DNA of 64,000 nt from Robertkochia aurantiaca (GTDB taxonomy: Bacteria; Bacteroidota; Bacteroidia; Flavobacteriales; Flavobacteriaceae). Below are positions 9,514-17,830 of the stretch, in pieces. The stretch lies in contig NZ_JAINZS010000001.1 in the NCBI RefSeq assembly GCF_020166495.1, positions 372,001 to 436,000 of the forward strand. The letters are read 5' to 3'. Each line of letters starts with the position of its first letter. Position 1 is the first letter of the stretch. The position numbers were made by a program, and so were the translations under genes. The notes below the pieces were generated by a model. That model did not search any database. It was not told the origin of the DNA and saw only the letters and a list, made by a program, of their open reading frames with translations.

Positions 9514-10779
9514 ATGTCGACGGTTCTCATCAATATTCGTGAATTATTACAGATACGCAGCAAAATGGAACGACCCCTCAGGGGTAATGAGATGTCTATT
9601 CTCCCCTCTCTAACTGAGGCTTACCTTAGAATTGACAATGGCAGAATCTCTGATTTTGGGGAAATGCGTTACTACCAGCCACATGAAAATGAAGAGGTTA
9701 TCGACCTGCAGGGAAAAACGGTACTCCCCGCCTGGTGCGACAGCCATACCCACCTGGTTTTTGCAGGTAACCGCGAACAGGAATTCGTGGACAGGATCAA
9801 CGGGTTGTCTTATGAAGAGATCGCTTCAAGAGGCGGCGGTATTTTGAATTCTGCGCAAACCCTAAGAGAAACTTCCGAAGAAGAATTATATCTGCAGTCA
9901 GCCAAAAGATTGGAACAGGTAATCGCCATGGGAACCGGAGCCATCGAGATCAAGAGCGGTTACGGCCTTACCCGTGAAGCTGAGCTTAAAATGCTTCGGG
10001 TCATTGCCCGTTTGAATAAAAACTATCCGGTTACGGTCAAAGCCACCTTTTTAGGTGCACACGCGATTCCTTCTGAATTTAAAAATGATGCAGATGGTTA
10101 TATCACTTATATGATAGAAGAAGTGCTTCCCGAGGTGGGAGCTGAAAACCTGGCTTCCTTTATCGATATCTTTTGTGAAAAAGGTTATTTCACCGTCGAA
10201 CAAATGAACAGGTTTCTGGAGGCAGGAGCGAAATACGACCTGCGTCCCAAAGTACACGTCAACCAGTTTAACGCCTTCGGCGCTGTGCCTGCCGCTGTGG
10301 AACAGCATGCCCTTTCGGTAGATCATCTTGAGGTCTTGGAAGAAGAAGACCTCCAGGCCCTCTCCAGATCGGAAACAATCGCCACAGCCCTGCCTTTATG
10401 TTCTCTTTTTCTCAGTATTCCCTATACTCCCGCCAGAAAGATCATCAAGGCTAATATTCCCCTGGCATTAGCCACTGACTTCAATCCCGGTTCATCTCCC
10501 AGTGGAAATATGAATCAGGTGGTTTCCCTGGCATGCATAAAGATGAACATGACTCCTGAAGAAGCGATCAATGCAGCCACCCTGAATGCAGCCTTCGCTA
10601 TGGGAGTGGAAAATGAAGCAGGTAGTATTACTATCGGGAAAAAAGCGAATTTGATCATCACCGAAGAGATTCCTTCTTACGCCTTCCTTCCTTATGACTT
10701 TGGCCACCTGAATATCGCAGAAGTCTGGCTGGAAGGCAAACCGGCAGCCCGGAAGGCAGATGTTATCTTTCAACCGTAA
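9514..10779 (+). CDS. hutI: Imidazolonepropionase (histidine degradation)
   Basis: Hydrolyses imidazolone-5-propionate to N-formimino-L-glutamate, the third step of histidine breakdown. It is a metal-dependent amidohydrolase of 421 residues. Visible motifs are LPAWCDSHTHLVFAGNR (about residues 73-89), which carries the paired metal-binding histidines, then GAIEIKSGYGLT, TFLGAHAIPSEF, a VHVNQF segment with another metal ligand, SVDHLEVL, and ALATDFNPGSSPSGN with the catalytic aspartate. hutH and hutU are not next to it; a probable hutG lies about 20 kb away. It is convergent with the PorP/SprF gene with only eight bases between them and no obvious terminator. Confidence 0.95.
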   Translation: MSTVLINIRELLQIRSKMERPLRGNEMSILPSLTEAYLRIDNGRISDFGEMRYYQPHENEEVIDLQGKTVLPAWCDSHTHLVFAGNREQEFVDRINGLSYEEIASRGGGILNSAQTLRETSEEELYLQSAKRLEQVIAMGTGAIEIKSGYGLTREAELKMLRVIARLNKNYPVTVKATFLGAHAIPSEFKNDADGYITYMIEEVLPEVGAENLASFIDIFCEKGYFTVEQMNRFLEAGAKYDLRPKVHVNQFNAFGAVPAAVEQHALSVDHLEVLEEEDLQALSRSETIATALPLCSLFLSIPYTPARKIIKANIPLALATDFNPGSSPSGNMNQVVSLACIKMNMTPEEAINAATLNAAFAMGVENEAGSITIGKKANLIITEEIPSYAFLPYDFGHLNIAEVWLEGKPAARKADVIFQP

Positions 10780-10787
10780 TCACGCCT

Positions 10788-12590
10788 CTATTTAACCCAC
10801 AGAACCCATTTATCGGCTGTGTAGGTCCCGTTGAAGTCTGATCGCTGCAGTCGTTTTACATTGAGGTAACTGTCTGAACGCGACAGATACACGTAATAAT
10901 AGTCATTCTTCGGGTGTATAAAGAACTCCGGCTCGAACCCTTTCAGATGCAATTCTTTGACAAAGGCATCGAAATAATGCTTTTTGGAAAATACGTTCAC
11001 CACGAGGTAGAACCCCTTTTCGATTCCGGCAAAATGATCAATGGTCTTATACTGACTCAGCTCCCCGAAGATCTCTCTGGTTACGACGGTGGAGTCTTTT
11101 ATCCCGTTCATAAGGGCATTGGCCTCATTTAAGGTTTTCTCCAGAAAGTCTTCGTAGGTGTTATCATGCACGCCGTTCTCGGCGATAACCGGCCCTGCTG
11201 TTTGATCGGAATACCCACTTTCTTCCCTTGTTTCATTAGCGGTTACATTAGGCCCCGTGATAGTGGTATCAACCCTGTTAACTGTATAGGATTCTGTGTT
11301 ATTAGCCGAATTTTCATCTGCTGTTGGTTCCTTTTGCGCCTGAGGATTTAACAATGCCAGAGTCTCCTGTCCCCTTGCGGCTGTTTCGGCCCCGGGTTTC
11401 CGCTCATCCTCTGATGAAGAAATTTGAACCTCTTTGGAAGTTCCTTCGGTTATGGTTACGGTTGATTGCTCTTCCATCATAATTTCTGCGGTATGATCAC
11501 TTCCTCCATAAACGGCATATTTGTCATTAGCTGCCGCGGTTTTCTGCCCGGCAGCCTCCTTTGCCTTACCTGAATTTCCGGATCTTTTTTCAGAAGTGCT
11601 TTCCTCATTTTCATCTCCCTCTGCCTTAGCTAGCCTTCCGTTCCTTTTCAAACGATTCTTGCGCATGATCACAGGACCGAGCTCCACAGTAGCCAGCGCT
11701 TCTATGGTCGGACCGAAGGCATTATTGGTCTGGGCCGAACCGTTTTCGTAGTTGATCCCGACACTGATACCATCTCCCAGTACAACCCCTATTCCACCGC
11801 CAATACCGTAGACACTGTTATAATCAAAGTGCATCCAGCCATAATACGGCAGGTCGATCATTGAATTGATACCATATTGTACCGATTCACCGGGGAGGCT
11901 CTTCCCGTAGGCCATGGTTCGCAAGGAAGCATCTTCCATGAAACCCACACCGTATTTAAATTGGTGGGTGTATGCAAACTGGGAAGAAAAGATCTTACCG
12001 GAGAACTCGGTAACAGAACGGGCATCATTAAAATTGTAATCAAAGAGGTTCTCAGCATAGACACCGAGGTCAAAACCACCTATACTCAAATTCATACCCG
12101 GCATAAATAATAGCAAAAAGTCATCCTGGTTTTCCAAAATAGCGGGATCCGGCTCTGTGGCGTTGATGGCATTCCTGTTCAATCCCCTTCTGAATAGGGT
12201 CGTATTTAATCCCATTGCCAATTTTACCTTCTCTGAAAAAGTGACGCTGTAAGCATAATTCAGCAACAAGCCTGAATCGACCAAAAGTCCGAGGTTCTGC
12301 TGGTACAGAGCCAGACCGGCACCCGAATTTTCTCCCACCTTACCCGAATAGTTCAGCAAATAGGTTTGTGGTGAATTCTCAATACCCGTCCATTGCACTC
12401 TGCTCCAAAAACTCACAGCCTTTGACGATTCTCTTACATAGCTGTAGGTAGGATTCACCAGAGACTTGTTGTATTTGGTCAGGTTATGCTGTCGCCAGTC
12501 TATAATGGCGCTATTCGTCATATCCTGTGAATAAAGAAATGCAGAAGCCATAAGAGCTCCGCATAGAAACAGGAGGTTGGCAGGTTTCAT
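10788..12590 (-). CDS. PorP/SprF-family type IX secretion membrane protein with C-terminal SPOR-like domain
   Basis: Predicted outer-membrane partner of a type IX secreted protein. The 600 residues comprise a signal peptide (about 1-22, ending LYSQ), a PorP/SprF barrel-like domain (about 25-310, beginning DWRQHNLTKYNKSLVNPTY and with GAGLALYQQNLGLL), a long low-complexity acidic and Ser/Thr-rich linker (about 315-510), and a compact C-terminal domain (about 520-600) resembling a SPOR-like fold (KGFYLVVNVFSKKHY, then YYYVYLSRSD). In known flavobacterial pairs, such as SprB with SprF, a PorP/SprF protein is needed for secretion or attachment of a cargo with a type B sorting domain. The cargo gene is directly upstream, 16 bases away, so the two are very likely one operon. 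Confidence 0.85.
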   Translation of the reverse strand: MKPANLLFLCGALMASAFLYSQDMTNSAIIDWRQHNLTKYNKSLVNPTYSYVRESSKAVSFWSRVQWTGIENSPQTYLLNYSGKVGENSGAGLALYQQNLGLLVDSGLLLNYAYSVTFSEKVKLAMGLNTTLFRRGLNRNAINATEPDPAILENQDDFLLLFMPGMNLSIGGFDLGVYAENLFDYNFNDARSVTEFSGKIFSSQFAYTHQFKYGVGFMEDASLRTMAYGKSLPGESVQYGINSMIDLPYYGWMHFDYNSVYGIGGGIGVVLGDGISVGINYENGSAQTNNAFGPTIEALATVELGPVIMRKNRLKRNGRLAKAEGDENEESTSEKRSGNSGKAKEAAGQKTAAANDKYAVYGGSDHTAEIMMEEQSTVTITEGTSKEVQISSSEDERKPGAETAARGQETLALLNPQAQKEPTADENSANNTESYTVNRVDTTITGPNVTANETREESGYSDQTAGPVIAENGVHDNTYEDFLEKTLNEANALMNGIKDSTVVTREIFGELSQYKTIDHFAGIEKGFYLVVNVFSKKHYFDAFVKELHLKGFEPEFFIHPKNDYYYVYLSRSDSYLNVKRLQRSDFNGTYTADKWVLWVK

Positions 12591-12606
12591 AGGTTTCTTT
12601 TTTAGG

Positions 12607-14760
12607 CTAGTTCACAAGAGTTATTGATCCCTTTTTAATGTTCTTACCCTGCTTGTTCAGGAAATAATAATAGATAGGCGTGTCAACATCATGTGAAAGC
12701 GATGACTCAGGCCAGTTGTTCTCATATTGATTTGTTTTCAGTACAAGACTACCGTAAGCGTCATAAATAACCACTTCTACTTCGGGATCATCCACGAATT
12801 TCTGAGGTAACACCCATCTGTCGTTGATTGAATCGCTGTTAGGACTGATAATATTGGGAATCGAAGTCACCAGGTTTTCTTCAACAGTAACCGTCTTATC
12901 AACCACACACTCTCCCAGTGTAATTTCAAGATTATAAATACCGGGCTCTTTAATAGTAAGCAGTGAGGTTTCACTCAGGATATTGCCATCGGCATCTTTC
13001 CATAAATAGGAGTCTCCACCCGATGCCATTGCCTCGACCGAGGCATCAGCAGCAAGCGTTATATGTTCTCCCGGATATACATCTATCCCCTGCGGAAGTT
13101 CCTTTTTTATCGAAATGGTTTCAGAAAGACGCTCGCATCCGGGTATTTGAATACTTACGCTGTACGCTCCTTCCTCTGCTGCTGTAAGGCTGTTCGTCGC
13201 TGTGGTTTCAATCAAATCTCCGTTATAATACCAGGAGTATATCGCTCCCTCTGCCTGGGTGGCTTCGAGCATTGCATCATGGTTGCAATTAAGCGCCCTG
13301 GTTTGCAACAAACTGACCTCTCCTGTTCCCAAAAGAAGGTCGATACCATTAGATACGAACAAACTTTCTTTATACCCTACCTGTAGTTCGTACAAACCGT
13401 TCTCAGAAAAATGATCGAGGTTCAGTTCAGAGGTGGTTTGCCCGGTCACCTGGGCATCCTTCAGCCATTGAAAAGAAAAATTGTGGTACATCGATGCATC
13501 TATCTGTATTTCATCTCCATTGGTAAGAATCCCGCGAAGGGAAGTGAGCAAAAGATTTGTAGCGCTGCTTTCGCAAGCCTTATAGCCGGAAGCTGTATCT
13601 ACCTGTACCTGAAAATCAGTCGGTTCGTGAACCGTAAAAACCTCAGACGACACCTCTGTCAGGCAGGGCTCTGTCACTACCACTAAGGCGTGATACTTGC
13701 CCGGAGCAACAACCCCTATCACCGGTTTATTATCGTATTCAGGCAGGTGTACCCCGTCTCTGTGCCATTTTATCTGAGCTTCTGAACGGCTTATTTCAAT
13801 TGCCAGGGAGGCTGTATTAGAACCAATGATCACCGACTCAAGACGCGACTTAGTGATAACTTCCAGAGGAGATGAGGGTTCTATACTGACCACCTGAGAA
13901 ACGGCCGTACAGCCTTCCGGATTCTGAAGTTCCAAATGATAGATTCCGTAAGTATCAGGGCCTGCGCTGATCTCCAGCTGAGGCTGATAGTCAGGAAGAT
14001 CAATTAACTGTTCTCCGCCTTTATACCACCGGTAGATATAAGACGGGTCATCGACCGATGCAGGTAACAAAAGAGTATCTCCGGAACAGGCGGTAAGTGC
14101 CGCCGGACTTTGAATGGAAACATAAAGGGCATTCCCTGCGCTCACCTGCACCACATTTGAGAAAAGCGATCCGGTACAGTCACCCAGATAAGGCTCTACA
14201 AAATAATCTCCGGGTTCGTTTACCGCTAACTCGGGGGTTGAGTTTATCGCATAAACCTCATAATCCTTATACCAGATGTATTCATCTGCGATATCTTTAT
14301 TGAGAACGATAAGGGTTTCTGAATTTTCACATACGCTTGTGGTTTCATAATTATTCAGAATGAGATCTGTATCGGGTACGAACCAGGCGTGAAACGGAGC
14401 AGATGAGGGTCCTGTGATCGCGGGTGAAGTCGAACGTAAACGCAGCCTGTACCCTTCTCCTCCAACTGTTTCAGGTAAACCGATGGCCGTGGTGAACGAA
14501 AAGGTATTGTTCTGATCGCTTATCGTTTTCAGAACAGTAGCATTGGCAAAGGATCCTTCGGCATCAGACAATTCGATATAAAAGATATTGTCTGCATTAA
14601 AACTTTTTTCACTGTAGGTATAGGTCGCTTCAAATGAATTGAAACCGGCGCTTAAACAGGCTGAATTAAAAGCGAGCTCAGGGCTGTTCAGTTGCTGCGC
14701 AGACAGCGTGCTGATAACCAGCAAAAACATGACTATCGAGGGGAAAAGCAGGTTTTTCAT
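12607..14760 (-). CDS. Type IX secreted surface protein with type B (gliding-motility type) C-terminal domain
   Basis: Exported protein of 717 residues: signal peptide about 1-21 (ending LSAQ), then several Ig-like/PKD-like beta domains marked by repeated phrases such as YIWYKDYEVY, YIYRWYKGGEQL, IKWHRDGVHL, FSFQWLKDAQV and IYSWYYNGDLI, then a terminal sorting domain of about 85 residues starting IPNIISPNSDSINDRWVLP and ending YYYFLNKQGKNIKKGSITLV. That tail is the CHU_C/type B signal recognised by the type IX machinery, whose core genes are not in this window. The repeats suggest an adhesin or surface filament, with binding target unknown. First gene of the pair with the PorP/SprF gene. Confidence 0.87.
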   Translation of the reverse strand: MKNLLFPSIVMFLLVISTLSAQQLNSPELAFNSACLSAGFNSFEATYTYSEKSFNADNIFYIELSDAEGSFANATVLKTISDQNNTFSFTTAIGLPETVGGEGYRLRLRSTSPAITGPSSAPFHAWFVPDTDLILNNYETTSVCENSETLIVLNKDIADEYIWYKDYEVYAINSTPELAVNEPGDYFVEPYLGDCTGSLFSNVVQVSAGNALYVSIQSPAALTACSGDTLLLPASVDDPSYIYRWYKGGEQLIDLPDYQPQLEISAGPDTYGIYHLELQNPEGCTAVSQVVSIEPSSPLEVITKSRLESVIIGSNTASLAIEISRSEAQIKWHRDGVHLPEYDNKPVIGVVAPGKYHALVVVTEPCLTEVSSEVFTVHEPTDFQVQVDTASGYKACESSATNLLLTSLRGILTNGDEIQIDASMYHNFSFQWLKDAQVTGQTTSELNLDHFSENGLYELQVGYKESLFVSNGIDLLLGTGEVSLLQTRALNCNHDAMLEATQAEGAIYSWYYNGDLIETTATNSLTAAEEGAYSVSIQIPGCERLSETISIKKELPQGIDVYPGEHITLAADASVEAMASGGDSYLWKDADGNILSETSLLTIKEPGIYNLEITLGECVVDKTVTVEENLVTSIPNIISPNSDSINDRWVLPQKFVDDPEVEVVIYDAYGSLVLKTNQYENNWPESSLSHDVDTPIYYYFLNKQGKNIKKGSITLVN

Positions 14761-14981
14761 GGTCTTTTTCTTTTTGGTTGGGGTCAGAAATAATCAGTTT
14801 ATACAACTAAATATTGATGTATTTTCTGATATTTTTCTATTCCGAATATAGGAAAACAGTTTTACAAACATCGACTAAATACTAATTTTTTCGATGAAAT
14901 GCACAGTGACAATTTTCGCCGGAGAAGTACAGACGCCAGGGAAGTTTTCTGTATCTTTTTGCCGAAAATTGATTCTGACAT

Positions 14982-15509
14982 ATGAAAAACCTCGCCAAAC
15001 TACTTGTGATTGTTAGTGCCTTTACCATGCTGTTCAGCTGTGAAGAAGGGAATGAACAAAACAAATTCACCCCTGAAAAAACCACCTTCTTTCTTGTCAG
15101 GCATGCCGAAAAGGATCGGTCTGATCCTGAAGAAAAAGATCCTGCCCTGACCGATAAAGGCATAAAGCGGGCGGTAAAATGGTCAGAGATATTAAGAGAT
15201 GTAAAAATTGACGCAGTCTATGCCACCGATTACGAAAGAACCAAATCGACGGCAAAGCCAACAGCAGATGACCAGGGAGTTCCCGTAACGATCTATGATC
15301 CCGACTCCCTTGTATTTTTCGATGATTTCGCCGCGAAAAAACCGGGCAATTACCTTGTGGTAGGTCACAGTAACACGATTCCCGTTCTGGCGAATCATCT
15401 CACCGGTACCCGAAAGTATTCCCAAATAGATGATCGCAACAATGGTAACCTTTACATAATTACCATTGATAAATCAGGAACACAGGACCTCTTGCTTCAT
15501 TGCGATTAG
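14982..15509 (+). CDS. Lipoprotein of the histidine phosphatase superfamily (SixA-like)
   Basis: Phosphohydrolase-like lipoprotein of 175 residues. The N-terminus has a type II signal peptide with lipobox MLFSC (cysteine at residue 20), so the mature protein should be tethered to a membrane facing the periplasm. The catalytic core has LVRHAEK (around residues 38-44, nucleophilic histidine), YATDYERTKSTA and VVGHSNTIP with the second histidine, matching the phosphoglycerate mutase-like fold. The substrate cannot be told from sequence; SixA itself is cytoplasmic, so the lipid anchor argues for a different, periplasmic substrate. Its stop codon overlaps that of the opposing gene by four bases. 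Confidence 0.85.
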   Translation: MKNLAKLLVIVSAFTMLFSCEEGNEQNKFTPEKTTFFLVRHAEKDRSDPEEKDPALTDKGIKRAVKWSEILRDVKIDAVYATDYERTKSTAKPTADDQGVPVTIYDPDSLVFFDDFAAKKPGNYLVVGHSNTIPVLANHLTGTRKYSQIDDRNNGNLYIITIDKSGTQDLLLHCD

Positions 15510-16243
15510 CAGTCTGTACAAGGGTTTACTTTCACGTTTTTCAACTCGATCAGTGAAAGCAGTTCAAGAGCGTCTTCCTCGAAAAGACTATCGAGCTCCA
15601 TCAATGATGCCTCTTTTGAGGCCGGTTTGAAGTTGCGGTAATCCACGAAATCAATACCTCCTATATTTCTTCGGTTATACACTTCCCTGAATCGCATTCC
15701 TCCACCGTTCGTATGGTATTCGTATGCCAGGTAATCGACTTTATAGCTTTTTTTATTGATCCAATACAGAAAGACATCTTCGAAGTCTTCACCTCCCCCC
15801 TGTTGGTCAAAGGTAACCTTGAGTTTATGGTAAGGCTCGCCCTCAATAACAACCTCGCCGAGGTATTCTTTATTTACGGCCGGATCATTAAGGCCTTTGG
15901 GCAAATAAGCAAAGTAATGCACTGAATTCACCGAGTTCCTGTATTTACCGGCGGTGGTATCTTCCAATTCCACCAATTCCCCATCTTTCAATCGCGTAAA
16001 GCCCTTATTGTCTATACGATCTGTAATGATCCCTGAAGAATCAGGGATGATGCGTTCCAGCTCAAATTCAGACCCGTCATGAACCGAACGATATGAATAT
16101 TCCCTGAAATCAAATAAAACTTCTTTCTGATCGAGCTTATCACTTCCGGCTGCTTCAATGGCCCGGTCTACGATCTCCTGAGGATCTTCCTTACAGGAAA
16201 CCAACATAAGAAGGATAGCGAATAAGGGGGTTATGTATTTCAT
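15506..16243 (-). CDS. DUF6503-type lipoprotein
   Basis: Predicted periplasm-facing lipoprotein of 245 residues with lipobox LVSC (cysteine at residue 17). The body resembles the DUF6503 family of Bacteroidota: beta-rich, with phrases such as LFDFREYSYR, GEPYHKLKVTF and DVFLYWINKKSYKVDYLAY, reminiscent of lipoprotein-carrier (LolA/LppX-like) half-barrels that bind hydrophobic ligands. The function is unknown. The C-terminus ends in CTDC. Convergent with the SixA-like lipoprotein gene: the sequence TTAG at 15506-15509 contains both stop codons. Confidence 0.7.
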   Translation of the reverse strand: MKYITPLFAILLMLVSCKEDPQEIVDRAIEAAGSDKLDQKEVLFDFREYSYRSVHDGSEFELERIIPDSSGIITDRIDNKGFTRLKDGELVELEDTTAGKYRNSVNSVHYFAYLPKGLNDPAVNKEYLGEVVIEGEPYHKLKVTFDQQGGGEDFEDVFLYWINKKSYKVDYLAYEYHTNGGGMRFREVYNRRNIGGIDFVDYRNFKPASKEASLMELDSLFEEDALELLSLIELKNVKVNPCTDC

Positions 16244-16357
16244 AAAGCTTCTGTTTAATTCAGGTATTTAGGTCGCAAATATATCATTAAGTTTACATTT
16301 TAAGCGAATACCCTGCCTTGGTGAGTAACCCGTTCAGGTGATTCACCCAATTGTTCA

Positions 16358-16365
16358 TACATTTG
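16358..16365 (+). promoter_or_regulatory. -7 element of smpB, giving a very short leader
   Basis: TACATTTG is a full TAnnTTTG match ending nine bases before the chosen smpB ATG. Transcription would start only a few bases before the start codon, which supports the ATG at 16375 over the longer frame opening at 16351. Confidence 0.55.
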
Positions 16366-16374
16366 TTATCGATT

Positions 16375-16836
16375 ATGCAGAAAAACATCAACATCAAAAA
16401 TAAAAAGGCCCGCTTCGAGTACGAGATACTTGACACCTATGTCGCAGGTATCGTTTTAGCGGGTACCGAGATTAAATCCATACGCGAAGGCAAAGCCTCT
16501 ATCGCTGAGAGTTTTTGTGAATTCAATGACCGGGGTGAACTTTTTGTCATCAATATGACAATTCAGCAATACAGTCATGCCACCCACTTCAATCACCAGC
16601 CAAAGAGCGAGCGTAAATTATTGCTGAATAAGAGAGAACTGAAAAAACTGCACAAAGAAGTAAAGACTTCCGGAACCACTATAGTTCCCTTGAAACTGTT
16701 CATCAATGACCGGGGCCTGGCAAAAATGCAGATCGCCCTTGCCAAAGGTAAAAAGCTTTACGACAAAAGAGAGTCGATCAAAGAAAGGGATTCCAAGCGA
16801 AACCTCGACCGTATCAAAAAGGCTTATAACAATTAG
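16375..16836 (+). CDS. smpB: SsrA-binding protein SmpB
   Basis: Binds tmRNA and brings it to stalled ribosomes for trans-translation. The 153-residue product starting [19 protein letters not shown] has the family features: KARFEYEI at the N-terminus, [17 protein letters not shown] (about 27-43), and a basic C-terminal tail, [19 protein letters not shown], that becomes structured in the decoding centre. A frame opening eight codons earlier (MFIHLLSI) would fall upstream of the promoter element, so it was rejected. The tmRNA gene ssrA is not in this window. Two bases after the stop codon a seven-base tandem repeat begins. Confidence 0.96.
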   Translation: MQKNINIKNKKARFEYEILDTYVAGIVLAGTEIKSIREGKASIAESFCEFNDRGELFVINMTIQQYSHATHFNHQPKSERKLLLNKRELKKLHKEVKTSGTTIVPLKLFINDRGLAKMQIALAKGKKLYDKRESIKERDSKRNLDRIKKAYNN

Positions 16837-16838
16837 GT

Positions 16839-16885
16839 GGTTAGTGGTTAGTGGTTAGTGGTTAGTGGTTAGTGGTTAGTGGTTA
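16839..16885 (+). repeat. GGTTAGT tandem array, six full copies
   Basis: Six perfect copies of the seven-base unit GGTTAGT plus a partial seventh (GGTTA) begin two bases after the smpB stop codon. The regular GG spacing could allow a two-tetrad G-quadruplex. The related array at 62582 differs by one base per unit. Confidence 0.95.
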
Positions 16886-16942
16886 AAGTAATGAATCAAC
16901 TTTTTGCAGTCGGCAGCTGTTTAGAGTATTTATTAACTTGTA

Positions 16943-17034
16943 CACTCCATCACCTCATCACCTCATCACTCCATAACTTCATAACCTCATCACTCCATAA
17001 CCCCATAACTCCATAACCCCATAACTTCCTACCA
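16943..17034 (+). repeat. Degenerate pyrimidine-rich repeat array
   Basis: A C/T/A tract made of degenerate 8-9 base units such as CCTCATCA and CCATAACC lies between smpB and pcm, which converge on it. It carries almost no G. It pairs with the G-rich array just upstream in a layout seen again near 62.6 kb. Confidence 0.9.
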
Positions 17035-17040
17035 GCTACA

Positions 17041-17682
17041 TTAGTTCCGGTCTTCGAGCAGGGGTACAAAGCGAAAGTCTCCGTAGGTCTCTTTCTTGAA
17101 TTCTTTTTCTGATGTTCTGGTGAAGCGAGTCATGGTCTGAATCTCATCTCCAACCGGGATAACCAGCTTTCCTCCCACCTTAAGCTGTGACATCAGGGGT
17201 TTGGGCACGAAAGGAGCTCCTGCGGTTACGATGATCCCGTCGAAAGGAGCCTCATCAGGTAATCCCTTATATCCATCGCCGAAAATGATCTTTTTGGGTT
17301 TATACCCGATCTTCGAAAGAAACCGGCTCGTTTTCTTAAAAAGCTCGTTCTGACGTTCTATGGTATACACCTGGGCGCCCATTTCTATCAGTACCGCACA
17401 TTGGTATCCGCTGCCGGTTCCGATCTCAAGTATCTTGTCGCCCGGCCGAATCTCAAGCAATTGTGTTTGGAAGGCCACGGTATAAGGCTGAGAAATCGTT
17501 TGATTGGCAGCAATAGGAAATGCTTTGTCCTGATAGGCATGATCTTCAAAACTGCTGTCCATAAAGAGATGACGGGGTATCGATTTAATGGCCTCGATCA
17601 CCTTTTTATCAGTTATCCCCTTAGCCGCCACGGTTTTGGCGAGCTGATTACGCATTCCCTGATGTTTTAAGGTATCTTTCAC
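17041..17682 (-). CDS. pcm: Protein-L-isoaspartate O-methyltransferase
   Basis: Methylates isoaspartyl residues in damaged proteins using S-adenosylmethionine, starting their repair. The 213 residues show the typical N-terminus (RHLFMDSSFEDHAYQDKAFPI), the PIAANQTISQPYTVA substrate-binding segment (about 56-70), and the SAM-binding motif I ILEIGTGSGYQCAVL (about 84-98), then YTIERQ and GDGYKGLP. Length and motif order are standard. It converges with smpB across the repeat locus. A -7-like element (minus-strand TAATTTTG at 17708-17715) lies 25 bases upstream, without a clear partner element. Confidence 0.95.
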   Translation of the reverse strand: MKDTLKHQGMRNQLAKTVAAKGITDKKVIEAIKSIPRHLFMDSSFEDHAYQDKAFPIAANQTISQPYTVAFQTQLLEIRPGDKILEIGTGSGYQCAVLIEMGAQVYTIERQNELFKKTSRFLSKIGYKPKKIIFGDGYKGLPDEAPFDGIIVTAGAPFVPKPLMSQLKVGGKLVIPVGDEIQTMTRFTRTSEKEFKKETYGDFRFVPLLEDRN

Positions 17683-17782
17683 TGAAACTATCTCTTTAAC
17701 GACATCACAAAATTATAAAATATACCACAAAAACCTCATCATTCAGCCGGCAGATCGTATGGAAAATCTGTCGTGCTTTAGG

Positions 17783-17813
17783 TTGAAAGAATGCTTCAAT
17801 AACCGTATTTTTG
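17783..17813 (+). promoter_or_regulatory. Bacteroidota-type promoter of the 17.8-25.7 kb operon
   Basis: TTG at 17783-17785, a 20-base spacer and TATTTTTG at 17806-17813 match both halves of the consensus. The first ATG is 17 bases downstream. Confidence 0.75.
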
Positions 17814-17830
17814 TTAAAAATTAATCGAAT

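Noticed and set aside
16839-17034. CRISPR-like or telomere-like repeat (GGTTAG units)
   Set aside because: The units are seven bases with no spacers, so this is a tandem minisatellite, not a CRISPR array. The resemblance to telomere repeats is superficial; the locus is internal to a bacterial chromosome and no cas genes are present.
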